Origin: Actinomortierella ambigua
Lineage: Eukaryota; Mortierellomycota; Mortierellomycetes; Mortierellales; Mortierellaceae
DNA: 32,896 bases
Direction of reading: 5' to 3'
Assembly: GCA_016098155.1 (NCBI GenBank)
Contig: JAAAJB010000399.1
Coordinates: forward strand, 1-32,896
Under the pieces are notes generated by a model, which saw only the letters and a program-made list of their open reading frames with translations, had not been told where the DNA came from and ran no database searches. The translations under genes and the position numbers were made by a program. How positions within the stretch are numbered: the first letter of the stretch is position 1; each line of letters begins with the position of its first letter. This document shows, one piece after another, positions 7,781-17,154 of the stretch.

Positions 7781-10700
7781 TCATGTTGCAATGGTGCCAT
7801 TGGCGGCCGCCATGCCTGCGCGCTGCTGCTGGAGCAGCGATGTTCGTCGTCCGACCTTGGACGTGCTGCTGAGATGTGAATACTGTGGTGAGGCGGGGCG
7901 CGAGTTGGACGGGCTGCTTCCCGTGCCCCCGTTCGATGAAGCCAAACTGCCTGTGCTTCCATTGAGAGAGTTGCGGTTCGACGAAGGAGGCGTCGCCGCT
8001 GTCGAGTAGGATGGAGGAGGCTGAAGTAGAGGTGTCACCAACGATCGGCACGACACTAGACGAGCCTCCAGAGACTATTGTTGTGTTTCAAAAGTAAGAG
8101 GATGAATGATAGAATATCGTTAGATTACGGGTCAATTGCATTTCAATGACATCCACCAAAGAAAGAAAGAAAGAAAAGCAACGAAAAACAATGAAAAAAA
8201 AACAATGAAAAAATTGTCCGCTGGCTTCGTTTACCTTGACACGTCCAACCATCTCTTGGACCATCTTCACAGGGTTCTGGTTAGGGTCCCGCAAAATGCC
8301 AGCCGTTGCAGGAGTAATGCCGCTGGATCCAGACAAGCGACGTGAGGCTGCTGCTGCCGATGCCAATGACGCTGCCGAGCCGTTGCTGCCTGATCGGTAC
8401 AAGTGGCTGTTTCGTGCAAGCTTGGCACGCAACGACGGCATGACTTCGTGGCTGCCAAAGGTGTGCGCCCGTGCAGAGGGTGGGCTGGTGAGCGACGAGG
8501 TGCTGCCACTCAGCGAACTGATGCTCGATGTCGACCGGTTGCTGACGCCATTCTCGGCCGGTGTTGCTGTTGCTGAGGGTTCTGGTGATGGTGCTGGCTT
8601 GGATCGTAGTACCGTCAACTCGCAGTTTGCATCTACGTGGTGCAGTCGAGGAAAAAAATATATATAGAAAGAATGAGTTTCATCCGCAAACCAACAAGGG
8701 CACTTTCTGTGGCAGTAACATCTTTGAAGACCCCCCCCCCCTTTTTTTTGTTACCTCGAAGCTCATCCTTCAGTCGCTGCACCTCAACATCCAACTTGTT
8801 CTTTGCCTCCAGTTCATTCTCAAGCATCGCCTGGCGCTCGATTGCTCGTCCAAATTTGGTCTCCAGTTCTTGCAAGGACCACCGAGCAGCTCTAGATAAA
8901 AACAAAAAGAAAATAGGCAAAACGCGCGTGAGTAATCATGTGTTTACATTTTGGGTCGTTAAGAAATATGACCCTCTCTGCTCCCCCCCCCTTTTTTTTT
9001 CTAGAGTGCTGCTACCCGCCATTTTTTTTGTGTCCAGGTGACAAGGGCCGGTTACGCGCAGCAGCCACAGTTATCAGCTGGTTTGCTGATCAATCCTGAC
9101 CCACTCCTCTCCTCTCCTCTCCTTCAGCAGCTTTGCACATGCTCTCTTGCGCATGCCATCCATGTCCATGAAAAAGTTGAGAGACTACGAGCACAGCCCG
9201 GTCGGATGTAATTCAGTCACGACTCGCGGCGTAAAAAAAAAAAAAAAAAAAAAAAAAACCCCCCCCCTCCCCCCCCTCCCCCCCCTCCTCCTCCTTCCCC
9301 CCATTTCTTTCGGCGTGGCCTTGGGCCTTAAAAAAAAAAAAAAAAAAAAAAAAAGGTCTCTGCAAATTCCTGTCTCCTGCTGCTTTCCTTTTTCCTCGTT
9401 ATTGGCTGTTGCACAACGCGCGTCATCCTGTCGTGCACCGTGAAATAATCTTTGGAAGCAAAAAGTGTTGGCCAGGGTACTATGTTGATGTTGTTGTTGA
9501 GTGTCCCCTAACACATGCTCTTTTTTTCTTCTTTTTGCTGTGCCTTTGCCAAAACGACTGCGTGACTGACATATGCTATGCAGTGAAAAAACAAAAAGGA
9601 CGGGATTCACTGCCTCCAAACCTCACGCCAAGAGGGGGAGGGGGGGGGATTCATTTCTGGTATCCATACGATGTTGACAACCCACAATATTGTGTGTTGT
9701 CTTTCTCTCCTGGGCAAAATCATTTGGTCCGCCAAATGTGGTGTTGGTCATTTACCTCTCTGTACGCTCCAGATCGTCATTGTCCTGCTCTAGTGCACGT
9801 TCCTTGACCTTGAACTCGTCAGCAAGCCGCCGTAAGTTCTCAAGTTCCCGTGATAGTTGGATAATGTGATCGTTCTGCTCCTTCTTGGACTGGTGGTACT
9901 TTTCCTATTAGCCATGTCGTCGAGTAGAGATGGAAAGGACAGAGTTGTTTCGTTGTCCACAACATTCAAACAACAATAAATGGGTTAGTCACTATTATTC
10001 AACATACTTTCATAACCCGCTCCCTGTTTACCCCTCTTCCCCCTTTAGTGTCATCTCTCTCATATCTCTTTTTTTTTTCTCTTCACAATCCCCGATACAC
10101 AAGGTCCAAACACAGTAGCAAAGCGTGAGTAAACCTCCGATACCCCCAAAAGAAAAAGAAAGGGATGGGGGCTTAAAATGTATCGATGAGGTCATTCATC
10201 CACAACCCTGCAAGGGAGGGGATAGAAAAAAAAGTGGCTCCCTGTTTTTTTGTCTTTTCCATTGCCTGGCATTCCAGTGATGGGTGGTGCTGCGTCGCTC
10301 TGTGCAGGGCTTTCATCAACGTATTCCGCGTAAGACTACTCCTGCCTGCCTAACTCATCCCTTTTCTCCTATTGCTGTGTGCACCCCCATCCTATGAAAT
10401 GTTACTGCCTTGTTGGTCCCTAGCCAACTCTTTGTACATGCATCGGACCCAATATCCCAATTTGAACCATGAAACAACTCCATGACACACACCCACCCGT
10501 GTGTGTGTATAGGGGGAGGGAGGGTCTTCTTACCTTCCAATCGTCCACCTCTGTGCGTAGTGACTCGTTACGGAGCTTGAGTTCGTTGTAACGCTTCTCC
10601 GTCGTATCAATCTCACGCTCGAGTTCCTCCTCCAGCTCCTTGGACGAAAGCTGATACTCCTCCAGTGTCTGGCTTGTCTCCTCCAGCGTCTGCTGCATCG

Positions 10701-12934
10701 TCTCCACTCTCTCCTTGTAGTAGGCGAGCTCTTCCTCAACGGAGTTGAAGCTAATGCAGAATAGAAAAGAAGAAGAAAAAAGGTCCCCGATAAGGGTGAT
10801 TTAGTGATTGGTAGGAAATACAAAACAATGATCCATGTGAGCCCTTCCTTTGGCTGGTATTTTTTTTTTGTCTTCTATGGGTTGGAATGGCCCCTGGGAC
10901 AACATTCAATGCGTGAGGGTGGTGGTATGGGAGGGCTGACATGCTTGAGTGAACGACCGACAGAGGCATTCTTGCATATTGTATTCCTCAAGGTAGCTGC
11001 AAGAACTTTTTTTTTGCCTTGCATATTCTCCAAGAGGACCATGAAAAGAAAGAAAAAGAAAAACTCAAATAGGAGACTGGGAGGAGCTTTTTCTCGAACA
11101 AAAATACAACAACAACTAACTTGGGACAAAGGGACATGCAGCGTTTGGTTCGCAATGGGAGAGGGAGCCACGGGGATTTTTTTTTCTTGTTTCTTTCCAA
11201 TGCTACACCATCCTTCTGCTCCGACATGAGAGCAAGTTTACAGAAAGCCCTCGCTTACTCCTCGTCGCCCTTTTTTTTTCTCTCACTTCTGTCTGCACAA
11301 ACAGACCGAGCCAAGTCGGGGAGCCCAGACCATGCTCGACAGAGAGTTGGAAGGGTGGGTAAGCTGATAGGTCCATGAACAAACTACCTGACAGCAAGAA
11401 ATGAAAGGAAACGGGGTGGTGTGGAAAGATATGGATGGGATGGGCGATGACAGTACAGTTCAGGTATCCAGGTTGCAGGGGGAGGAAGGGAGGAAGGGAG
11501 GAAGGAGGTGGGTGGGCAGTGCTTTGCATTCGGCACAGTTGTCCACTAGTCCCATCCCATCCCCCAACATGTGTAGTGAAAGAGATACCGAATGGAAAGG
11601 GGGGGCCCATTCACGCTTGACTCTTCCGGCCTGCCTGTCTGCCTAAATGTCTGTCATGTCTGAAATGTGCCTGTTTGTGTGTGTGCGTATGTCTGTTTGA
11701 ATGCCTGTCTGTGTGCCTGCCTGTCTGTCTGCCTGCCTGCCTATCTGCCTGCCTGCCTATCTGCCTGCCTATCTGCCTGCCTGCCTGTCGGTCAGGCCAA
11801 GTGCGGACCCATCTCCCTTCTCCTCGCACCCGAGCAAGTGAGCTCTCCATCCTAGAGCAGTCGAGGCTCGTTTTTGTTTTTTTTGTCTTTTGCGGGGGAT
11901 GTGAGGATATGACATGGTATAGGATGCGATTGCCTCCATCATCATCATCCAAGAGGAAGAGGGAGAAGAGGATGAAGAAGAGGAAGAGGAAGAGGAAGAG
12001 GAAGAGGAAGAGGAAGAGGATGAAGAAGACAAGGAAGAAGAGGAGGTCCTTCCCATCCCCCGGCAGAAGAGGAGGGGGGTTAATTGGGGGAGGGACAAGT
12101 GGTAGAGGATGGGCAGGCTCTACACGCACAGTCTTTCACTTTTTTTCTTCTTTATTCATCGTCATCTTCCTCCTCCGCCCGCACGCTCGCCTCGCCTCGC
12201 CTCGCCTCGCCTCGCCCCCCTCTTCTGTTTGAGAGCGAGAGCGAGAGAAAGAGAGAGAGAGAGAGAGAAAGAGATAGATAGATGGTGTGTTGTTCTTTTT
12301 TGTATTGAGAGCATGCATAGCAATCCACCAACGCCTTTCTTTTTTTTTTTTTCTCTCTGTTTTGGTTTTTGGCTTGCTCGTCCTGTACTGAAGAAGGTGG
12401 GTAGATTAGGAAGTCAAAACAACTGCCTTCGATGAAATGGGAACGCGCGCCCCAGCCATTGAATGAGCACCCACCCAGCTACCAGCACCCACCACCACCA
12501 CCACCACTCACCCCAATATCAACCTTCCCCAACATGGAGGGTCCCAGGGGGGGACAGGGAGGGGGTCAGGAAGGAGAAGGTGAAGGTGAAGGTGAGAGAG
12601 AGGGCACACACAGCAAAGACGGAAAAGAAAGACGAAACTCGTGCTGTCCCGTTTGTCCCGTCAATAAGTGCGCCGCGGAAAGAAAAAGAATGAAAGAGAG
12701 AGAGAGGCGAGGTTCCACCTGGGACATGGATGATTATTGGACATGGTGTCTCTTCCCCTGTCGCTGCATGGACAGACAATCTCTCCACCCACCCATAACA
12801 TAAAACCTTATCCATGGTGTCCGAAGAGAGAGAGAGAGCAAGAGAACAAGAACGAGAACGAGAAAAGACAAAAAAAAGAAAGAGTGAGCGACAACAAGGC
12901 GCAAGGAGGATTACCTTGGCAGAGAACGATTCAT
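7781..12934 (-). CDS. nudE: NudE nuclear distribution protein (dynein/LIS1 adaptor), six exons
   Basis: The coding exons are 12915-12934, 10534-10750, 9756-9904, 8755-8891, 8235-8632 and 7781-8074, with GT-AG introns and phases that join exactly: 404 residues. Residues 8-180 form the NudE coiled coil (VEEELAYYKERVETMQQ, LEQDNDDLERTERAARWSLQ, FGRAIERQAMLENELEAK, VQRLKDELR), matching animal NDE1/NDEL1 region for region. The C-terminal half is Ser/Pro/Thr-rich with a conserved segment, MVQEMVGRVKSLEARLVSCR. NudE recruits LIS1 (NudF) to cytoplasmic dynein and is needed for nuclear migration and hyphal transport. The 20-nt first exon (MNRSLP plus two bases) is the least certain part: its context CACCATGA and phase fit, but it lies 2.16 kb upstream. 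Introns are 2164, 629, 864, 122 and 160 nt, far longer than those of the neighbours. Confidence 0.88.
9233..9354. repeat. A26 - (C,CT)n - A25 composite tract in NudE intron 3
   Basis: Two poly(A) runs (9233-9258 and 9330-9354) flank a C-rich block with CCT units (9259-9302) and a short unique spacer. It lies wholly inside the third NudE intron. Such tracts are unstable and prone to assembly error. Confidence 0.85.
11629..11792. repeat. CTGC/CTGT tetranucleotide microsatellite
   Basis: Degenerate (CTGC)n, (CTGT)n and (CTAT)n units become nearly perfect from about 11700 to 11792. It sits inside the long first intron of NudE. Confidence 0.85.
11968..12034. repeat. GAGGAA/GAAGAG purine repeat
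   Basis: A pure purine stretch of GAGGAA-type hexamers, most regular at 11981-12020, in the first NudE intron. It encodes Lys/Arg- or Ser-rich frames on either strand that are not genes. Confidence 0.85.
12186..12215. repeat. (CTCGC)6 pentanucleotide repeat
   Basis: Six perfect tandem CTCGC units, followed at about 12230-12275 by a (GA)n and GATA block, in the first NudE intron. Confidence 0.9.
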
Positions 12935-14129
12935 GGTGTCTGTCCGAAGAGGGAGGGAGGTGTAATGGCAATGTGTGGTGGGGGTGGGAGAGGAATAGAG
13001 AGAGAGAGACGAAACAAGTTGGAAGAGAGAGAGAGAGTCTGTGTGTGTGTGCGGGAGGGAGAGGACAGCGTGTGGAGCAAAGGGTAGGGGTCTAGGGGAG
13101 AGGAGAACAAGAATGAATGGGAGGATGGATGGATGGACGGACGGATGGATGGATGGATGGATTGAAAGGAGGATTGGGGGAAAGACAATGAAGAAAGCGG
13201 AGGAAAAGAAAAAAAGGGAAAAAGATAAAAAAAAATGAGAGAGAGAGGGTCAGAACGACTGCACACATCCGGATAAAGGGCGGTGCTTTGCCGATTTTGT
13301 CTGTTTTCCCTGCGGCCTGCCCCATTCCCAACATGTCTATTTCTGTTCAAAGAGTGTCAGAGAGAGAGAGAGAGAGACAGTCAGAGAGAGAGAGAGAGAG
13401 AGAGAAAGGAGAGGGAGAGGGAGAGATGAACAGAACAGAAAGACAGAGGAAATATAGATGTGGGTTGTGCTATTGTTATGGTTGTTGCTGTTGTTGTAGA
13501 TGCCCCCCCACCCATCCATCCATACAATGATGCGCGCTCCTCTTCCCCCTTTCCCCTATATCGTCTTTACTACGTACTACTGGATATGTGTGGTTGCGAC
13601 TCTTTGGCCTGCTCAGGATGTGTGAATGCTGGATGACCACACTCGACGCACTCCCTCTCCCCCCCCCCACACACACACACTCACCTTGCCCCTCTGACAC
13701 ATAGACAGAAACACAACATACACTCACTCGAGTTCACACCAATATCCCACACACACATACACACACAGACAGACACAGCATCATATCATGAATCGGCTAA
13801 AACCATCCATGGTTCGACCGAGGACCGCTAACCTCCCCTCCCCACCCCCACCACCCCCCAACCATCTCACCTACGCAAAGAGCCTTTGCATAGTTTTACG
13901 CGGCACGGTACGGTAGCACATAACAGCACATGGCAACGGCCTGGTTGCAGAGAGTTTTGGATCATTGTCGTACAAAACGTAATAGATTCCTAAACAACCG
14001 GAAGGGGCGGGGAAGAGGAGAGGAGAGAGGAGAGTGTGAATGATCTACTCGTATGGCCCATTTTCATGAAAGAACGCACACTACATACATACACACACAT
14101 ATATATATACATCTCCTCAATCTTTCTGT
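12935..14129. other. NudE upstream region and spacer, microsatellite-rich
   Basis: Reading away from NudE exon 1, this holds (GA)n blocks (about 12998-13010, 13025-13036, 13360-13404), a (GGAT)n repeat at about 13123-13162, CA/CT-rich DNA near 13660-13770 and a CA/TA block near 14085-14110. The long CT-rich (minus-strand) leader is what a fungal promoter for the minus-strand NudE gene would look like. No other gene is supported. Confidence 0.55.
13123..13162. repeat. (GGAT/GGAC)n tetranucleotide repeat
   Basis: About ten tandem GGAT or GGAC units upstream of NudE. Confidence 0.85.
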
Positions 14130-15108
14130 TTTAGAGTAGACCGCTATTCTTGTAAAGGGCACAAGCACCCTCAAACAGACAGCTCCTTGTACTTGGTCCG
14201 ACCCGCGCGCCATTGGGCAAGTCGAGCGTCATTGTCGACATTCTCCTTTGCTCTTGAACAGACCCGGTGTGCATTCTTCAATCACCTTTAAGTGCCTTTT
14301 CAGCCTCGGGATATGTGGCAATATGGTTCATCACATCCGCCAACAATGATGTCGGCCAAGGTGAGTCAGCTACCTATGTACCAAGCGACCATTGTCGCCA
14401 TTGGCCTTGCGCTGTCGCTTCTAGACGGTGCACCCACAAGGGACCAATGTCTCGAGATACCTTGTCCATCACTTCCTTGTAACTCCAAGCGACATGCACC
14501 CGCGTAGCGCTCACGCACATAGAATGTGCGTACCAGATGCTCCTCGTACTTGGAGTTTTTTTTATTTTTTTTATTTTTTTTTGGGCCAGCAAGCAGTCAA
14601 TGAATGATGATTCGAACAGAGAGAAATGTCCATGTATTGTTTTCAAAAGTCAGTCAGAGTACCCTAACAATATTACCGTCAGATTCAATACAACACATGT
14701 ACATTTCGACAATCTGTGTTGCAATAAAACTACCTTATTCTCCGCGTTTTCGAATACGCAGGATTGGGAACTTACCACTTGGTGTCTCACTGTAATCCTG
14801 GTGCCATGTCTGTAAGAGTCAATATTGGGGTTAGGAAATCACCAAGAGAAGGGCAGTGTATGAGCTGTACGCCTGCTCGATCTCAAGACGAACAAGGCGC
14901 ATACCTTGAGGGTGTTTGTCCTCCCATGCAATCACCAGCAATGGCCACGAGATTGCGCGTATTGGCTCCGACGCCCGGTCATATGCCTGTTAGCAAGCTC
15001 ATACTAGAGTTCTTCGCTATGAGGCTTCATCATCGACATGATGGCCTCTATATCCTCAACATTGGTCGACTCGTCTCTCAAAGGCGGAAGATCATAAACT
15101 TGGATCAT
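14130..15108 (-). pseudogene. decayed tandem copy of the neighbouring glutathione S-transferase
   Basis: All three exons of the intact gene at 15521-16564 can be aligned here by eye: exon 1 at about 14911-15108, exon 2 at about 14745-14815, exon 3 at about 14130-14625. Both introns lie at the same places, so this was a DNA-level duplication, not a retrocopy. The start ATG (15108-15106) and the first 34 codons stay in frame (YDLPPLRDEST is shared), but codon 35, a Lys in the intact copy, is a TAG (15006-15004). Exon 3 carries small insertions (for example +1 near 14342 and +4 near 14376), a deletion of about a dozen bases near 14455, and a T-rich replacement near 14556-14581. It cannot make a working GST. 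Confidence 0.92.
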
Positions 15109-15520
15109 TCTTTTTGTGATATGATACTGGCTTTGTAGATGTTGGAAGTGCAAACATATCATGGATGGAGACTGGTGGGGAAACCGCCCGCCATACTTTC
15201 AAAAAGTACAAGTCATCTAGCAGTTAATAGAGAGGCGAGCACGAGTATGCCCCCCCAGTTTTCTGGTAGGCTGTTTAGTATAGAAATCTGATTGCAGGGG
15301 GGCTGCGGATTAGCCAATATTACAACACATTGTCACCAAAATGATGTGAATATCCTGTATAACAGAAATTGACGCTAAGGACATCTTTAACCTTTTTGTG
15401 TTCGAGTTTGAAATTCTCCAACTCTGTCAAGTCAATCAAGTCAATGTATCACGGGCAGCTTTAGGTTATATATCCTTTTTATTATTCATATCGTAGTAGG
15501 GGACAGAGCATTCAGCTGCT
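15109..15520. other. spacer between GST pseudogene and GST gene
   Basis: About 410 AT-rich bases with no open frame of note. It should hold the 3' end of the intact GST and what is left of the promoter of the duplicate. No TATA box comparable to that of the intact copy is seen. Confidence 0.5.
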
Positions 15521-16564
15521 CTAAACAATCCCGCTGGTCTTGTACGTGGTTCGTGAACCCTCAATAAACTCCTTGTACTTGTCCGACTTGCGCCATTGGG
15601 CAAGTCGAGGGTCCTTGTCGACGTTCTCCTTCACCTTGAACAGACCCGGTGCGCATTCTTCAATCACCGCAAGTGCCCGCTCAGCCTCGGGAAGTGTGGC
15701 GATATGGTCAATCACGTTCGCCAACATGATGTCGGCCAGGGTGAGCCGGTTGCCTACCAAGTGACCATTGTCGCCATTGGCCTCGAGCTGTCGCCTCTGG
15801 ACCGTGCACCACAAGGGGATCGATGTCTCGAGATATTTGTCGCGGCCCTTGTCCATCACCTCCTTGTAGTTCCATGTAACGCGCATCAAGTAGCGCTCAC
15901 GCACCGAATGCGAATTCATGTAGAATGTGCGCACCAGAAGCTCCTCATACTCGTTGTCGCCCATTAGGTCAAATTTTTTGGCCAACAGGCAGTCAATGAC
16001 TGACGACTCGAACAGAGTGAATGTCTAATGTAGGAGTGGGAGAGAGAGAGAGAAAAGTCAAGTTAGTAACCCATGATCAAATAAAACACAGTGGATGGCA
16101 ACATCTCCTTGGCTGCAGTGGCTGCACTTTGAAGGTGGCGAGGGGATTGAGCAGTGAATCACAAAATGTACCACGTGGTAGCCAGAGGTACATACCTTGT
16201 TCTCCACGTTTTGGATACGCAGGATTGGGAACATGCCACTCGGAGTCTCGTTGTAATCCTGTGGCCAAGTCTAAGAATGAAAAGACTTGTTAATCATCTA
16301 CAAGTGACGAAAGGTATGAGTAGTGTACTCTCGAGTTCAACTCGAAAAGGCGCGCCTTCGTACCTGAGGGTGCTTGTCCTCCCATGCAATGCCAGCAATG
16401 GCCATGAGATCTCGGGAAACAGCTCCAACGCCGCTCATACGCCAGTAGGTAAACTCGTACTTGAGTTCATCGCTATTAGGCTTCATCATCGACATAATGG
16501 CCTCAATATCCTCGGCAGACGTCGACTCGTCTCTCAAAGGGGGAAGATCATAGCTCTTAACCAT
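15521..16564 (-). CDS. glutathione S-transferase, three exons
   Basis: Exons 16364-16564, 16196-16270 and 15521-16024 are all in phase 0 and give 259 residues. After a 35-residue N-terminal extension comes a thioredoxin-fold GST N-domain (KYEFTYWRMSGVGAVSRDLM, PSGMFPILRI with the cis-Pro loop, and FESSVIDCLL, equivalent to the glutathione-binding E/QS motif). The helical C-domain follows, with LVGNRLTLADIMLANVIDHI carrying the conserved N-capping Asp of the GST fold. The family conjugates glutathione to electrophiles or reduces peroxides, usually in the cytosol. It resembles sigma-like fungal GSTs; substrate is unknown. Tyr40 is a plausible catalytic Tyr. Downstream lies a broken tandem copy, so this is probably the sole functional member here. 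A TATA box sits about 110 bases upstream. Confidence 0.92.
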
Positions 16565-16670
16565 TTTGAAGTGGTATTTTCTTTCAGGGTGGGGGGGGGG
16601 ATATTGGAGGAATACAAAGAGGAAGAAGAAAGCAGAGGGAGGGGAGAGAAAGAGAGAGCTACTGTCGCTC

Positions 16671-16678
16671 TATATATA
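16671..16678 (-). promoter_or_regulatory. TATA box of the GST gene
   Basis: TATATATA on the minus strand, about 107-114 bases upstream of the GST ATG at 16564, with a CT-rich leader between. No equivalent is seen upstream of the pseudogene copy. Confidence 0.6.
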
Positions 16679-17154
16679 CGTCCATGCGTCACAGGGGGCA
16701 CGGTTGATTTGTCAGAAAGTCCGTCCGTCGCGGCGATGGTCGCATGGGGGTAACGGGCCGATAGAAAAGATTTGGCGTCGAGATTCCGCAGACTGCGGAT
16801 TGAGTTATAGTTTAAAGGTGATACGCCGGCGGCGCCAAACATCCAGTAGATCTTACCGAAACTACACAGGCGAGGTGCAAAAAGTGGGAATAAACTACCG
16901 GGCATGAGAATACGGAGAGGATGGAGGTGAGAAAACACTCTGTGGTGGGAAGGTATAGAGCAGCATGAGGACGATGTGGAGACGAGAAGCGTATGGAGAT
17001 GAGAAGAATATGGGCACGAGAAGAGTACAGAGACGAGAAGAAGGCGGGGTGAACAAAAGGGGTGTGAGGGTAGGATGTGAATGTCGAATTTTTTTTTATG
17101 TGTATAGGTACAAATCTCGTTTGACCTCGTGTATTTTCTATGGAGTTTATCGAG
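16679..17154. other. spacer between GST promoter and AP-2 mu 3' end
   Basis: It contains imperfect GAGAAG-type repeats (about 16965-17045) and no supported gene. It should include upstream GST control DNA and the AP-2 mu terminator. Confidence 0.5.

Noticed and set aside
10970..11000. Alternative NudE first exon near 10976 (ATG then CG|GTCGTT)
   Set aside because: The phase fits, but the donor GTCGTT is poor and the N-terminus it would give is Cys-rich and unlike NudE; the 12915-12934 exon is better on both counts.
11611..12129. Repeat-derived open frames on both strands (Asp/Gly/Arg/Gln, Ser or Lys/Arg runs)
   Set aside because: These are translations of tetranucleotide and hexanucleotide microsatellites inside the NudE first intron.
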